Below, piece after piece: positions 11,545-21,718 of a DNA stretch of 64,000 bases. Made by a program: the position numbers and the translations under genes. The DNA is from Mycolicibacterium sp. TUM20985 (lineage in GTDB: Bacteria; Actinomycetota; Actinomycetes; Mycobacteriales; Mycobacteriaceae), in contig NZ_AP027291.1 in the NCBI RefSeq assembly GCF_030295745.1, positions 2,356,001 through 2,420,000 on the forward strand, written 5' to 3'. A model generated the notes under the pieces. The model ran no database searches, was not told the origin of the DNA, and saw only the letters and a list, made by a program, of their open reading frames with translations. Position 1 is the stretch's first letter. Each line of letters begins with the position of its first letter.

Positions 11545-13017
11545 ATGGCAGGCCAGGGACCCCCCGTCTCCGACGGTCCGTCGGCGATCTCCGATGAGGA
11601 CTTCTCGTCGGGCCGCACCGCCATCCGAATCGCGTCGGTGGCCGCCCTCGGCGGCCTACTGTTCGGCTACGACAGCGCCGTCATCAACGGTGCGGTCGAC
11701 TCCATCCAGGAGGACTTCGGCATCGGCAACGCCGAATTGGGCTTCGCCGTCGCCTCAGCGCTTCTCGGCGCGGCAGCGGGCGCCATGTCCGCCGGTCGCA
11801 TTGCCGACCGCATCGGCCGCATCTCCGTGATGAAGATCGCCGCGCTGTTCTTCTTGGTCAGCGCGTTCGGCACGGCCTTTGCCCCCAACGTGGAGATCGT
11901 CGTCCTCTTCCGCATCGTCGGCGGCATCGGAGTGGGCGTCGCGTCGGTCATTGCGCCGGCCTACATCGCCGAGACCTCGCCACCCAGCATCCGTGGGCGA
12001 TTGGGCTCGCTGCAGCAGCTGGCCATCGTGTCCGGCATCTTCTTGTCCTTCGTCGTCAACTGGCTGCTGCAGAAGGCCGCCGGCGGGCCCAACGAACCGC
12101 TCTGGTTCGGCATGGATGCCTGGCGCTGGATGTTCCTGGTGATGGCAGTACCCGCAGTCGTCTACGGCTCTCTGGCCTTCACCATCCCCGAGTCGCCCAG
12201 GTATCTCGTTGCCAGCCACAAGATTCCGGAAGCCCGCAAGGTGCTGTCCACCCTGCTGGGCCAGAAGAATCTCGAGATCACCATCAGCCGAATCCAGGAA
12301 ACCCTGGAGCGCGAGGACAAGCCGTCCTGGAAGGATCTGAAGAAGCCGTCCGGTGGCATCTACGGCATCGTGTGGGTGGGCCTCGGGCTGTCCATCTTCC
12401 AGCAGTTCGTCGGCATCAACGTGATCTTCTACTACTCCAACGTGCTGTGGCAGGCGGTCGGATTCAGCGCCGACGAGTCCGCCATCTACACCGTGATCAC
12501 GTCGGTGATCAACGTGGCGACCACACTGATCGCCATCGCGCTGATCGACAAGATCGGACGAAAGCCGCTGCTGCTCATCGGTTCGGCGGGGATGGCGATC
12601 ACCTTGATCACCATGTCGGTGATCTTCGCCAACGCCGGCCTCGGGCCCGACGGCACCCCGAGTCTCCCGGGTGCCTCCGGTGTCATCGCGCTGATCGCGG
12701 CGAACCTGTTCGTCGTCTCCTTCGGCATGTCGTGGGGGCCGGTGGTCTGGGTGCTGCTCGGCGAGATGTTCCCGAACCGCATCAGGGCGGCCGCGCTCGG
12801 CCTGGCGGCGGCCGGCCAGTGGGCGGCCAACTGGCTGATCACGGTGACGTTCCCCGGACTTCGCGACCACCTCGGTGTGGCGTACGGGTTCTACGGGCTG
12901 TGCGCGGTGCTGTCGGGCCTGTTCGTGTGGCGTTGGGTGCAGGAGACCAAGGGCGTCTCGCTCGAGGACATGCACGGCGAGATCGTGGCCACCAAGAAAC
13001 CCGCCGCGAACGCCTGA
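11545..13017 (+). CDS. glcP: MFS sugar transporter, GlcP-like glucose permease
   Basis: 490 residues, sugar-porter family with 12 predicted membrane segments. Signature motifs are present: [11 protein letters not shown] in segment 1, GRIADRIGR after segment 2, the [21 protein letters not shown] region in segments 4-5, PESPRYL before the central loop, QQFVGIN in segment 7, [10 protein letters not shown], and the C-terminal VQETKG. Such proteins are sugar-proton symporters. I believe that M. smegmatis has its glucose permease GlcP at the same place next to metH and the his genes, so the symbol is offered with moderate confidence; the substrate is inferred. Ribosome site GAAAGG lies 8 bases before the ATG. 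Confidence 0.75.
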   Translation: MAGQGPPVSDGPSAISDEDFSSGRTAIRIASVAALGGLLFGYDSAVINGAVDSIQEDFGIGNAELGFAVASALLGAAAGAMSAGRIADRIGRISVMKIAALFFLVSAFGTAFAPNVEIVVLFRIVGGIGVGVASVIAPAYIAETSPPSIRGRLGSLQQLAIVSGIFLSFVVNWLLQKAAGGPNEPLWFGMDAWRWMFLVMAVPAVVYGSLAFTIPESPRYLVASHKIPEARKVLSTLLGQKNLEITISRIQETLEREDKPSWKDLKKPSGGIYGIVWVGLGLSIFQQFVGINVIFYYSNVLWQAVGFSADESAIYTVITSVINVATTLIAIALIDKIGRKPLLLIGSAGMAITLITMSVIFANAGLGPDGTPSLPGASGVIALIAANLFVVSFGMSWGPVVWVLLGEMFPNRIRAAALGLAAAGQWAANWLITVTFPGLRDHLGVAYGFYGLCAVLSGLFVWRWVQETKGVSLEDMHGEIVATKKPAANA

Positions 13018-13032
13018 CGACTACGAGGTGCG

Positions 13033-13060
13033 GTCACGGCGGCGGGGAAACCGCCGTGAC
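13033..13060 (+). terminator. Strong hairpin after the permease gene, probable terminator
   Basis: A perfect 10-bp stem, GTCACGGCGG (13033-13042) with CCGCCGTGAC (13051-13060), closes an 8-base loop. It starts 16 bases after the permease stop and ends 33 bases before hisE. There is no T-run, which is usual for mycobacterial hairpin terminators. Confidence 0.55.
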
Positions 13061-13093
13061 TTCGCTCGGCCCGACGTGGAACAATCGCCTGCC

Positions 13094-13357
13094 GTGAAGA
13101 CCTTCGACGCGTTGTTCGCCGAACTCAGTGAGCGCGCGCGCACCCGACCTGCAGGCAGCGGCACCGTGAAGGCCTTGGACGGTGGCGTGCACGGGCTCGG
13201 CAAGAAGATCCTCGAGGAGGCGGGCGAGGTGTGGCTCGCTGCCGAACACGAGGGCGACGAGGCGCTGGCCGGTGAGATCAGCCAGCTCCTGTACTGGACC
13301 CAGGTACTGATGATCTCGCGCGGCCTCACCCTCGACGACGTCTACGCGAAGCTATGA
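13094..13357 (+). CDS. hisE: Phosphoribosyl-ATP pyrophosphatase HisE
   Basis: 87 residues from GTG 13094. All-alpha MazG-like fold that converts phosphoribosyl-ATP to phosphoribosyl-AMP, the second step of histidine synthesis. The core [17 protein letters not shown] with its acidic magnesium ligands and the C-terminal half [20 protein letters not shown] are typical. The stop TGA overlaps the hisG ATG (ATGA at 13354-13357), so the two are translationally coupled, as in other mycobacteria. The upstream hairpin at 13033-13060 separates it from the permease gene. Confidence 0.95.
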   Translation: MKTFDALFAELSERARTRPAGSGTVKALDGGVHGLGKKILEEAGEVWLAAEHEGDEALAGEISQLLYWTQVLMISRGLTLDDVYAKL

Positions 13358-14229
13358 GCGGTTCCTTGGCGATGGATTCTCTTCGCGTCGCCGTACCGAA
13401 CAAGGGCGCGCTGAGCGAGTCGGCTGCCGAGATCCTGTCCGAGGCGGGCTATCGGCGGCGACGTGACCCCAAGGATCTGACGGTCGTCGACCCCGCCAAC
13501 AACGTCGAGTTCTTCTTCTTGCGGCCCAAGGACATCGCGATCTACGTCGGGTCGGGTGAACTGGACTTCGGGATCACCGGGCGAGACCTCGCGCAGGAAT
13601 CCGATGCGCCCATCCGCGAACGCCTGGCGCTCGGCTTCGGGTCGTCGACGTTCCGCTATGCCGCCCCGGCCGGTGGCGACTGGACCATCGATCGGCTGGC
13701 CGGCAAGCGGATCGCCACCGCGTATCCGAACCTCGTCCGCAAGGATCTGGCGGCCAGGGGGATCGAGGCCACGGTGATCCGGCTCGACGGAGCGGTCGAG
13801 ATCTCCGTCCAGCTCGGCGTGGCCGACGTCATCGCCGACATCGTTGGCACGGGTCGCACCCTCGGGCTGCACGGGCTGGTGGCCTTCGGCGAAACGCTGT
13901 GTGACTCCGAGGCCGTCCTCATCGAACGTGCCGACGCCGACCCCGACACCGCGTCGGCCCGCGACCAGCTCGCCGGTCGGGTGCAGGGCGTCGTCTTCGG
14001 ACAGCAGTACCTGATGCTCGACTACGACTGCCCGCGAACAGTTCTGGACAGGGCGACCGCGGTCACGCCAGGGCTGGAGTCGCCGACGATCGCGCCACTG
14101 GCCGACCCCGCGTGGGTCGCGGTGCGCGCACTGGTGCCCCGCCGCACCGTCAACGCCATCATGGACGAGCTCGCGGCCATCGGCGCCAAGGCGATCCTGG
14201 CATCCGACATCAGATTCTGCCGCTTCTAG
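13354..14229 (+). CDS. hisG: ATP phosphoribosyltransferase HisG, long form
   Basis: 291 residues, or 285 if translation starts at ATG 13372 ([12 protein letters not shown]), which corresponds to the start recalled for the M. tuberculosis protein. I keep 13354 because it overlaps the hisE stop. Catalyses the first step of histidine synthesis, joining ATP and PRPP. Visible are the substrate-binding N-terminus [27 protein letters not shown], the PRPP-binding region [19 protein letters not shown], and the C-terminal regulatory domain that binds histidine in long-form enzymes ([20 protein letters not shown]). Confidence 0.96.
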   Translation: MSGSLAMDSLRVAVPNKGALSESAAEILSEAGYRRRRDPKDLTVVDPANNVEFFFLRPKDIAIYVGSGELDFGITGRDLAQESDAPIRERLALGFGSSTFRYAAPAGGDWTIDRLAGKRIATAYPNLVRKDLAARGIEATVIRLDGAVEISVQLGVADVIADIVGTGRTLGLHGLVAFGETLCDSEAVLIERADADPDTASARDQLAGRVQGVVFGQQYLMLDYDCPRTVLDRATAVTPGLESPTIAPLADPAWVAVRALVPRRTVNAIMDELAAIGAKAILASDIRFCRF

Positions 14230-14240
14230 CGTTCGAGTGT

Positions 14241-14246
14241 TAGCTT
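14241..14246 (+). promoter_or_regulatory. -10 box (TAGCTT), leaderless start of the DUF4126 gene
   Basis: TAGCTT ends 8 bases before the ATG at 14254. It gives the membrane-protein gene its own leaderless promoter, separate from hisEG. Confidence 0.45.
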
Positions 14247-14253
14247 TCTCGCC

Positions 14254-14736
14254 ATGACGCAAGTCTTGGTGATCGTCTTCGCCCTCCTCATCGGTGTCGT
14301 GGCCGGGCTTCGCGCGCTGACCCCGCCTGCGGTGGTCGCCTGGGGTGCGCTGCTCGGCTGGCTGCCCGTCGAGGGCACCTGGGCGTCGTGGGTCGCTCAC
14401 CCGATCACGGTGGCCGTCCTGACGGTGCTGCTGGTCGTCGAATTGGTCACCGACCAACTGCCCAAGACGCCCAGCCGCACGGTGCCGCCACAGTTCCTCG
14501 CGCGATTGGTCATGGGGGCGTTCGCCGGTGCGGTCATCGGCGCGGGATCGCATCACACCATCCTCGGGATCGGCGCCGGCGTGATCGGCGCGGTGCTGGG
14601 GACACTGGGCGGCTATCAGGCCCGCAGCCGGCTGGTCGCCCGCAACGGCGGGCGTGATCTGCCCATCGCACTCACGGAGGACGTGCTCGCGGTGGTCGCC
14701 GGGTTCGCCGTCGTAGCCCTCGCCTCGACGATCTGA
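14254..14736 (+). CDS. DUF4126 integral membrane protein (Rv2120c-type)
   Basis: 160 residues with about four predicted membrane helices: residues 1-22, 45-65, 85-110 and 135-160. It carries the family segments GLRALTPPAVVAWGA and GGYQARSRL. DUF4126 proteins are small membrane proteins with no assigned role. It follows hisG, the same neighbour as in M. tuberculosis (Rv2121c/Rv2120c). A -10 box at 14241-14246 indicates its own promoter. Confidence 0.88.
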   Translation: MTQVLVIVFALLIGVVAGLRALTPPAVVAWGALLGWLPVEGTWASWVAHPITVAVLTVLLVVELVTDQLPKTPSRTVPPQFLARLVMGAFAGAVIGAGSHHTILGIGAGVIGAVLGTLGGYQARSRLVARNGGRDLPIALTEDVLAVVAGFAVVALASTI

Positions 14737-14744
14737 GCGGTTGC

Positions 14745-16121
14745 ATGACAACGCATTTCGACGCCATCATCGTTGGCGCCGGCCAGGCCGGACCGCCGCT
14801 TGCCGGCCGGTTGACCGCCGCGGGCCAGTCGGTCGCGGTCATCGAGCGCAAGCTCGTCGGGGGAACGTGCGTCAACTCCGGATGCATACCGACCAAGACG
14901 CTGGTGGCCAGTGCGCACACCGCGCAGACCGCACGCCGGGCCGCCGAGTACGGCATCGACACCGGGGATGTCACCGTCGACATGGCGTTCGTCAAGGCGC
15001 GCAAGGACCGGATCATGCTCGATGACCGGCACGGGCTGGAGTCCTGGCTGGATGGGATGGACGGCTGCACCTTGATCCGCGGGCACGCCCGGTTCGAGGG
15101 TCCCCGCACCATCCGGGTGGACGACCGGGTGCTCGAGGCCGATCGCGTCTTCCTCAACGTCGGCGGCCGCGCAACCGTCCCCGACATCCCCGGCCTGGCG
15201 GACGTCGACTACCTCACCAACGTCGGCATCCTGGATCTCGCCGAGCTGCCCGAGCATCTGGTGATCATCGGTGCCAGCTACATCGGCCTCGAGTTCGCCC
15301 AGATGTACCGCCGCTTCGGCGCGCGGGTCAGCGTCGTCGAGCGCGGCTCGAGGGTCACCTCGCGCGAGGACGAGGACGTCTCCGCCGCCGTCCAGGAGAT
15401 CCTCGAAGCCGAGGGCATCGAGTTTCATCTCGACGCGACTCATATGCGAGTGATCAAGCACGACAACGGGATTGGATTCGATCTCCATCCCCGTAACGGC
15501 GCCGAGCCAATCGCGGGCAGCCACCTCCTGGTGGCCACCGGCAGGCAGCCCAACACCGACGACCTCGGCCTCGACGTCGCCGGGATCGCGACGGATGCGC
15601 GCGGTTACGTCACGGTCGACGACCAGTTGCGGACCAACGTCGAGGGCGTCTGGGCGATGGGGGACTGCAACGGCAAGGGCGCCTTCACCCACACCTCGTA
15701 CAACGACTTCGAGATCGTCGCCGCCAACCTGCTCGACGACGACCCGCGCCGGGTCAGCGACCGCGTGACGACGTACGCGCTGTACATCGATCCGCCGTTG
15801 GGGCGCGCCGGAATGTCGACCGCCGAGGTCCACGAGAGTGGTCGCAAGGCGCTGGTCTGCAAGCGTCCGATGACGCGCGTCGGTCGCGCGGTGGAGAAGG
15901 GCGAGACCCACGGGTTCATGAAGGTGCTCGTCGACGCGGAGACGAAACACATTCTCGGCGCCGCGATTCTGGGTGTCGGCGGCGACGAGGTCGTGCAGGA
16001 CATCCTCGACGTGATGACGGCCAAGCTGCCCTATACGGCGATCTCGCGGACCATGCACATCCACCCCACCGTGAGCGAGCTGCTGCCGACGATGCTGCAG
16101 GAGCTGAAGCCGCTGGACTAG
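14745..16121 (+). CDS. FAD-dependent pyridine nucleotide-disulfide oxidoreductase (mercuric reductase-like)
   Basis: 458 residues. N-terminal FAD-binding GAGQAGPPLA near residue 11, redox-active disulfide motif GGTCVNSGCIPTKT (CX4C) near residue 40, NAD(P)-binding GASYIGLEFAQ near 175, second FAD contact WAMGDCNGKGAFTHTSYND near 305, and the C-terminal catalytic motif HIHPTVSELLPT with the His-Glu pair. It therefore reduces a disulfide or similar substrate using NAD(P)H. It resembles proteins annotated as mercuric reductase, but the N-terminal metal-binding domain and the C-terminal cysteine pair are missing, so mercury is unlikely as the natural substrate. The stop interlocks with the convergent thioesterase gene (CTAG 16118-16121). 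Confidence 0.88.
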   Translation: MTTHFDAIIVGAGQAGPPLAGRLTAAGQSVAVIERKLVGGTCVNSGCIPTKTLVASAHTAQTARRAAEYGIDTGDVTVDMAFVKARKDRIMLDDRHGLESWLDGMDGCTLIRGHARFEGPRTIRVDDRVLEADRVFLNVGGRATVPDIPGLADVDYLTNVGILDLAELPEHLVIIGASYIGLEFAQMYRRFGARVSVVERGSRVTSREDEDVSAAVQEILEAEGIEFHLDATHMRVIKHDNGIGFDLHPRNGAEPIAGSHLLVATGRQPNTDDLGLDVAGIATDARGYVTVDDQLRTNVEGVWAMGDCNGKGAFTHTSYNDFEIVAANLLDDDPRRVSDRVTTYALYIDPPLGRAGMSTAEVHESGRKALVCKRPMTRVGRAVEKGETHGFMKVLVDAETKHILGAAILGVGGDEVVQDILDVMTAKLPYTAISRTMHIHPTVSELLPTMLQELKPLD

Positions 16122-16915
16122 CCGCGCCGCTGAACCAACAGCGTCTGGGCCGATGTGCCGATGAACCCGCGGCGGTCGAAGATCTCGGCCGTGGTCACGC
16201 CGATACCGTCCGGGCCGATCGACCCCCTGGTGCGCAAAGCGAAGTCGTTGCCCTTGGGCGTCCGGTGCAGGTGCACGGTGGTGTCGGTGTTCATGAAGAC
16301 GAACTCGTTCGGATCCAGTGCCGCGCCAACGCCATTCGCCGAATCCACGACCATCGTCATGCGCTGCAGGTCGGTCAGTTCCTCACCTGCCACCAGGGGT
16401 ACCAGTGGACTGAGCCATGCCACCGCGGCCTCGCCGGGCGTGGTGCGCTGAGTGCGCCAGCTGATGGTCTCCAGATACCCCGGCGCACCCGCCCACCCGT
16501 GGAGATGGGGCGCGGCCTCACCCTCGAGGAGTGGGGGATAGCGGTCGGTGGCGACGTCGTGGGTGTCCGACGGCGCCAGCAGCCAGGCGGTCACCCGGGC
16601 GACGGCCCGTTGTCCGCCGTCGGCCGTCGTGGCCGTCATCTCGGCCGCCATCAACGAGATCCTCGCGCCGGGACGCAGCACCGAGGCCCGGACCCGGACC
16701 GGCGCGACGGGCACCGCGCCGAGGAGGTCCAGGGTCAGCCGCCCGACGCGCAGCCCCGAACCGGCCGCCAACTCCTCGATGGCCTTGGTCATCAACGCCA
16801 AAGGTGGTGAGCCATGCTGAATTTCGGCGTTCCAGTTGCTCGCGGTGCCCCGGGTGGACTCGAAGACCTGAGATTCCCCGTCAGCGGTGAGCCGGCGATA
16901 GTGGCAGTCGATCAC
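16118..16915 (-). CDS. Acyl-CoA thioesterase-like protein (TesB-type double hotdog)
   Basis: 265 residues from GTG at 16915; the frame is open further upstream but GTGA overlaps the stop of the RecB-like gene, which settles the start. N-terminal hotdog half: VFESTRGTASNWNAEIQHGSPPLALM and RVGRLTLDLLGAVPVAPVRV. C-terminal half: NGVGAALDPNEFVFMNTDTTVHLHR and DGIGVTTAEIFDRRGFIGTSAQTLLVQ. This double arrangement is that of TesB-like thioesterase-superfamily proteins (often DUF4442 or 4HBT_3). Acyl substrate unknown. It is coupled to the upstream nuclease gene on the same strand. Confidence 0.82.
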   Translation of the reverse strand: MIDCHYRRLTADGESQVFESTRGTASNWNAEIQHGSPPLALMTKAIEELAAGSGLRVGRLTLDLLGAVPVAPVRVRASVLRPGARISLMAAEMTATTADGGQRAVARVTAWLLAPSDTHDVATDRYPPLLEGEAAPHLHGWAGAPGYLETISWRTQRTTPGEAAVAWLSPLVPLVAGEELTDLQRMTMVVDSANGVGAALDPNEFVFMNTDTTVHLHRTPKGNDFALRTRGSIGPDGIGVTTAEIFDRRGFIGTSAQTLLVQRRG

Positions 16916-17760
16916 GCAGCGGGCTCCGCGGGCCCGGCGGCCGAGGGCCAGCCGGGGTACGGCGGTGGCGTGCCGCCGAAGGTCGGGCAGTGTTGGTGGT
17001 GGGCGCACCAGTCGCACAGGCGGGACGGCTTGGGCCGGAAATCGCCTGTGGCGCCAGCCTCTTGGATGGCGCGCCACATGGCCATCAAGGTCTTCTCGAA
17101 GCGCACCAGCTCATCGAGGTCGGGCGTGTAGTCCAGCACCTGACCATCGGCGAGGTACAGCAGCCGCAGCCGCGCGGGCAACACGCCACGGGACCTCAGC
17201 AGCGCCACCGCGTAGAACTTCATCTGGAACATCGCCTTGACCTCGGCGAGTTCACGGGCGGCGGCGGGGGCCTTGCCCGTCTTGTAATCCACCACCCGCA
17301 TCTCGCCGGTCGGTGCGACGTCGATCCGGTCGACGAAGCCGCGGAGCAGGGTCCCGTCGGAGAGCTCGACCTCGACCCGTTGCTCACAGCTCTCCGGCTC
17401 GAACCGAGTCGGATCCTCCAGGCGGTAGTACCCGGACAGCAGCGCACGGGCCTCGTCGAGCAGCTTGGCCCGTAGCTCTGGCTCCATGTCCATGGCGAAC
17501 TCCGGACGCGATGCGGCCACCTCCGCCCAGGCGGGCTCGACCAAGGTCATGGCGGTGTCGGGCACCCGGCTGGCCGCGGGCAGCGCGTAGAGCCGTTCCA
17601 GAGCACCGTGCACCACCGAGCCGCGCACCTGCGCGGTGGACGACGGTTCGGGGAGTCGGTCGATGGCACGGAAGCGGTACAGCAGCGGGCACTGCTTGAA
17701 ATCGCTGGCGCGTGACGGCGACAGGGCGGGACGCCTACTGCCCGCCGCGTCGTCACTCAT
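16912..17760 (-). CDS. RecB-family PD-(D/E)XK nuclease with Fe-S cluster motif (Rv2119-type)
   Basis: 282 residues. Nuclease signature: LSPSRASDFKQCPLLYRFR at the N-terminus, the metal-binding region LLRGFVDRIDVAPTGEMRVVDYKTGKAP (D-x-YKTGK), and a QMKFYAV helix. One cysteine near the start (FKQC) and three near the end (LCDWCAHHQHC) form the four-cysteine iron-sulfur clasp seen in AddB and related RecB-like nucleases. The protein is a single domain without a helicase. Role in DNA repair is inferred. Divergent from trmI. A TAGGCT -10 box (complement of 17767-17772) ends 7 bases before the ATG. Confidence 0.87.
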   Translation of the reverse strand: MSDDAAGSRRPALSPSRASDFKQCPLLYRFRAIDRLPEPSSTAQVRGSVVHGALERLYALPAASRVPDTAMTLVEPAWAEVAASRPEFAMDMEPELRAKLLDEARALLSGYYRLEDPTRFEPESCEQRVEVELSDGTLLRGFVDRIDVAPTGEMRVVDYKTGKAPAAARELAEVKAMFQMKFYAVALLRSRGVLPARLRLLYLADGQVLDYTPDLDELVRFEKTLMAMWRAIQEAGATGDFRPKPSRLCDWCAHHQHCPTFGGTPPPYPGWPSAAGPAEPAA

Positions 17761-17766
17761 GTGGCG

Positions 17767-17772
17767 AGCCTA
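17767..17772 (-). promoter_or_regulatory. -10 box (TAGGCT), leaderless start of the RecB-like gene
   Basis: On the minus strand TAGGCT ends 7 bases before the ATG at 17760. The divergent trmI GTG lies only 74 bases away, so both promoters fit in this gap. Confidence 0.45.
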
Positions 17773-17828
17773 TGACGTCCGACCGACAGCCCCGGGCATC
17801 CACCGCGGCGGGTCTGCTGGCAGGCTGA

Positions 17829-18665
<837 letters not shown>

Positions 18666-18670
18666 CCCGG

Positions 18671-19186
18671 CTAACGAGTGGGGGGCGTGGCGTCGACGAG
18701 GGGCAGCAGCTGATCGGCGGTCCGCCTGCTGAGCTGCCACGTGCCGCGGATCGGGGTGAACTCCATCGGGAACGTGAACGGTCGCACCTGCGGGTTGGGC
18801 GAGCCGATCGTGACGCTGGCGATGACGTGGCCGGGTTCCCCCGCCCAGGCGAGGTCGGTGGCATCCACGGTCAGCGGCGTGAAGCCGCTCGCGGCCAGCG
18901 CCTCGCCGAAGTTCGACAGGGCGGCGTGGTCGTCCGCGGTCGCGTACTGCACCAGACCGACCTTCTGCTCAACGGGAATCGAAGTGTCCGCGAGCCGGTA
19001 CAGCACGCCGGTCAGCTGATCGACCGGCGGCAGCGGAGCCACCGTCGGCATCGGCCGAGTCGGCGCCTCGACCATGGAGCGCGACGTGGCCGAGACGGCC
19101 GACGGGTTCCCGTCCGCGCACCCGACGAGCCCGAGCGCCGCCACCAGGGTGACGGCGCTCAGGACGGTCGCACGGGTGCGTGGCAC
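18671..19186 (-). CDS. lppK: LppK-like lipoprotein, Mtb12-family fold
   Basis: 171 residues from GTG at 19186. Signal peptide ends in the lipobox LVGC, so the mature protein is a lipoprotein on the outer side of the membrane. The body after a Pro-rich linker (VDQLTGVLYRLADTSIPVEQKVGLV to GTWQLSRRTADQLL) has the same pattern as the neighbouring Mtb12-like protein and other low-molecular-weight antigens: a small cone-like fold with a final tryptophan segment. The position next to trmI is that of LppK (Rv2116) in M. tuberculosis, hence the symbol. Role unknown. Confidence 0.8.
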   Translation of the reverse strand: MPRTRATVLSAVTLVAALGLVGCADGNPSAVSATSRSMVEAPTRPMPTVAPLPPVDQLTGVLYRLADTSIPVEQKVGLVQYATADDHAALSNFGEALAASGFTPLTVDATDLAWAGEPGHVIASVTIGSPNPQVRPFTFPMEFTPIRGTWQLSRRTADQLLPLVDATPPTR

Positions 19187-19213
19187 CGGGTCCTGGCTAG
19201 CCGGGCGGGCGGA

Positions 19214-19720
19214 TCAGCTCGCCGACGACAGCAGCGCCAAGGCGGACTGCTTGGAGATCTGCCAACCGGTCGGGCTCGGGCCCGCGACGAAGACCACCGG
19301 CTCGGTCTTGCTGGCGCCGGTGTTAGCCGTGGCGGTGACGTTCGCCGTGGCCGTTGGGCCGTTGGCGTCGATGTCGGCGACGGCGAAGTTCAGCGGGAAG
19401 TAGCCCTTGGCCGCAGCCTTGCCGTACTCGCGGTCGGCGGCGATGCCCTCGATGCGGCCGAGGCCGCCCTCGATGTAGGAGCCCTTCGAGCCGGAGAACG
19501 AGCCTCCGCCCGCGAGGCCGTTGAGGGTCTGCAACAGTGGGGCCTGAAGATCCGGCGCAGGTGCCTGTGGGAGGGGGATGCCCTTGACCACCGGCTGCAC
19601 GGCCGCAGTGGTCGATGACGCGCCCGAACCCATGCTCGATGCAATGGAGGTCACACCACCCGCGGCTCCGGCTACGACGGCTGCTGCTGCCACACCGGTA
19701 ACGAGGGTTTTCAGGATCAC
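19214..19720 (-). CDS. Low-molecular-weight antigen Mtb12 (CFP-2)-like secreted protein
   Basis: 168 residues from GTG at 19720, which follows GAAAGGA at the right spacing. An N-terminal hydrophobic segment, VTGVAAAAVVAGAAGGVTSI, looks like a secretion signal without a lipobox. The rest matches the Mtb12 pattern: VQPVVKGIPLPQAPAPDLQA, KGSYIEGGLGRIEGIAADREY, and a C-terminal GWQISKQSALALLSS. Members are abundant culture-filtrate antigens of unknown function. It lies 27 bases upstream of the LppK-like gene on the same strand and shares its fold, so the two probably arose by duplication and are co-transcribed. Confidence 0.83.
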   Translation of the reverse strand: MILKTLVTGVAAAAVVAGAAGGVTSIASSMGSGASSTTAAVQPVVKGIPLPQAPAPDLQAPLLQTLNGLAGGGSFSGSKGSYIEGGLGRIEGIAADREYGKAAAKGYFPLNFAVADIDANGPTATANVTATANTGASKTEPVVFVAGPSPTGWQISKQSALALLSSAS

Positions 19721-19814
19721 GACTGTCCTTTCGATGGGCCAAACTCAACAAGGAGGCTAACAGTGTTGCTGGTGTGTCGAATTCCCACACCGCACACAAA
19801 GTCTGAATCGCCGG

Positions 19815-19820
19815 TAGCGT
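19815..19820 (+). promoter_or_regulatory. Candidate -10 box (TAGCGT) of mpa
   Basis: TAGCGT gives a predicted leader of about 40 bases to the mpa ATG at 19866. The leader carries GGGAAGG (19851-19857) at good spacing. Confidence 0.4.
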
Positions 19821-19865
19821 TGAAGTCGTTACTGCATCAACTTTGGATGCGGGAAGGTGCGCAAC

Positions 19866-21665
19866 ATGAGTGAGTCAGAGCCCATGTCCAGTGAAGACGC
19901 GGCCGAATTGGAAGAACTGCGCCGCGAAGCCGCCGCGCTACGCGAGCAACTCGAGCAGACGGTCGGTCCCAATAGCGGGCTGCGGAGTGCCCGAGACGTC
20001 CACCAACTCGAGGCGCGCATCGACTCGCTCGCCGCGCGCAACGCCAAGCTCATGGACACCCTCAAGGAGGCCCGTCAGCAGTTGCTGGCGCTCCGCGAAG
20101 AGGTGGACCGGCTGGGTCAGCCACCCAGCGGTTACGGCGTGCTGCTCGCGAGCCACGAGGACGACACCGTCGACGTGTTCACGTCCGGTCGCAAGATGCG
20201 TCTGACGTGCTCGCCGAACATCGAGGTGTCCGAGCTCAAGCAGGGCCAGACCGTCCGCCTGAACGAGGCGCTGACCGTCGTCGAGGCCGGCAAGTTCGAG
20301 GCGGTCGGTGAGATCAGCACACTGCGCGAGATCCTCGCCGACGGCCATCGCGCGCTCGTCGTCGGCCACGCCGACGAGGAACGCATCGTCTGGCTGGCCG
20401 AACCGCTCGTCGCCGCCGAGTTCCTGCCCGAGGAGATTAAAGCCGACGGTGACGACGACTGGAAGCCGCGCAAGCTGCGGCCCGGCGACTCGCTGCTGGT
20501 CGACACCAAGGCCGGCTACGCCTTCGAGCGCATTCCCAAGGCCGAGGTCGAGGATCTGGTGCTCGAAGAGGTGCCCGACGTCAGCTATCACGACATCGGC
20601 GGCCTGACGCGGCAGATCGAGCAGATCCGCGACGCCGTGGAGCTGCCGTTCCTGCACAAGGACCTCTACCGCGAGTACTCGCTGCGGCCGCCCAAGGGCG
20701 TGCTGCTCTACGGCCCCCCCGGCTGCGGCAAGACCCTCATCGCCAAGGCGGTCGCCAACTCGCTGGCCAAGAAGATGGCAGAGGTGCGCGGCGAGGACAC
20801 CCGCGAGGCTAAGTCGTACTTCCTCAACATCAAGGGCCCGGAGCTGCTGAACAAGTTCGTCGGCGAAACCGAGCGGCACATCCGGCTCATCTTCCAGCGC
20901 GCCAGGGAGAAGGCGTCCGAGGGCACGCCGGTGATCGTGTTCTTCGACGAGATGGACTCGATCTTCCGGACCCGTGGCACCGGCGTCTCCTCCGACGTGG
21001 AGACCACCGTCGTGCCGCAGCTGCTGAGTGAGATCGACGGTGTCGAGGGCCTGGAGAACGTCATCGTCATCGGCGCCTCCAACCGTGAGGACATGATCGA
21101 CCCGGCGATCCTGCGGCCCGGCCGCCTGGACGTCAAGATCAAGATCGAGCGGCCCGACGCCGAAGCTGCACAAGACATCTTCAGCAAGTACCTGACCGAG
21201 GCACTCCCGATCAATGAAGACGATCTTGCGGAGTTCAACGGTGACCGCAGTCTGACCATCAAGGCGATGATCGAGAAGGTCGTCGACCGGATGTACGCCG
21301 AGGTCGACGACAACCGGTTCCTGGAGGTCACCTACGCCAATGGTGACAAGGAAGTCATGTACTTCAAGGACTTCAACTCCGGCGCCATGATCCAGAACGT
21401 CGTCGACAAGGCCAAGAAGTTCGCGATCAAGTCGGTGTTGGAGAGCGGCCAGAAGGGTCTGCGCATCCAGCACCTGCTGGACTCCATCGTCGACGAGTTC
21501 GCCGAGAACGAGGACCTGCCCAACACCACCAATCCCGATGACTGGGCGCGGATCTCGGGCAAGAAGGGTGAGCGGATCGTCTACATCCGCACGCTCGTCA
21601 CCGGCAAGAGTTCCTCGGCCAGTCGGGCTATTGATACCGAGTCGAACCTAGGTCAGTACCTGTAA
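19866..21665 (+). CDS. mpa: Proteasomal ATPase Mpa (ARC)
   Basis: 599 residues from ATG 19866, chosen for GGGAAGG 8 bases upstream and for homology. Hexameric AAA+ ATPase that captures pupylated proteins, unfolds them and feeds the 20S proteasome. N-terminal coiled coil about 1-90 that binds Pup ([20 protein letters not shown]), two OB-type domains about 95-240, AAA module with Walker A GPPGCGKT at 283-290, Walker [11 protein letters not shown], arginine finger region RPGRLDVKI, and the C-terminal GQYL whose Tyr-Leu end docks into PrcA. In M. tuberculosis only two genes separate it from dop; here more than 13 kb does. Confidence 0.98.
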   Translation: MSESEPMSSEDAAELEELRREAAALREQLEQTVGPNSGLRSARDVHQLEARIDSLAARNAKLMDTLKEARQQLLALREEVDRLGQPPSGYGVLLASHEDDTVDVFTSGRKMRLTCSPNIEVSELKQGQTVRLNEALTVVEAGKFEAVGEISTLREILADGHRALVVGHADEERIVWLAEPLVAAEFLPEEIKADGDDDWKPRKLRPGDSLLVDTKAGYAFERIPKAEVEDLVLEEVPDVSYHDIGGLTRQIEQIRDAVELPFLHKDLYREYSLRPPKGVLLYGPPGCGKTLIAKAVANSLAKKMAEVRGEDTREAKSYFLNIKGPELLNKFVGETERHIRLIFQRAREKASEGTPVIVFFDEMDSIFRTRGTGVSSDVETTVVPQLLSEIDGVEGLENVIVIGASNREDMIDPAILRPGRLDVKIKIERPDAEAAQDIFSKYLTEALPINEDDLAEFNGDRSLTIKAMIEKVVDRMYAEVDDNRFLEVTYANGDKEVMYFKDFNSGAMIQNVVDKAKKFAIKSVLESGQKGLRIQHLLDSIVDEFAENEDLPNTTNPDDWARISGKKGERIVYIRTLVTGKSSSASRAIDTESNLGQYL

Positions 21666-21677
21666 CCCAAGACGGAT

Positions 21678-21718
21678 GACGATCAGGCCGACAGCGAATA
21701 GCTGTTGGCCTGATCGTC
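21678..21718. terminator. Bidirectional terminator hairpin between mpa and the Rv2114-like gene
   Basis: GACGATCAGGCC (21678-21689) pairs perfectly with GGCCTGATCGTC (21707-21718). Inside, one G-T pair and a 5-bp helix ACAGC/GCTGT close a GAATA loop, giving an 18-bp stem. It starts 13 bases after the mpa stop. The stop and last eleven codons of the convergent Rv2114-like gene lie inside it, so it can serve both genes. Confidence 0.75.

Noticed and set aside
14745..16121. Mercuric reductase as part of a mercury-resistance locus
   Set aside because: No merR, merT, merP or merB lies nearby and the C-terminal cysteine pair is absent. General disulfide oxidoreductase is safer.
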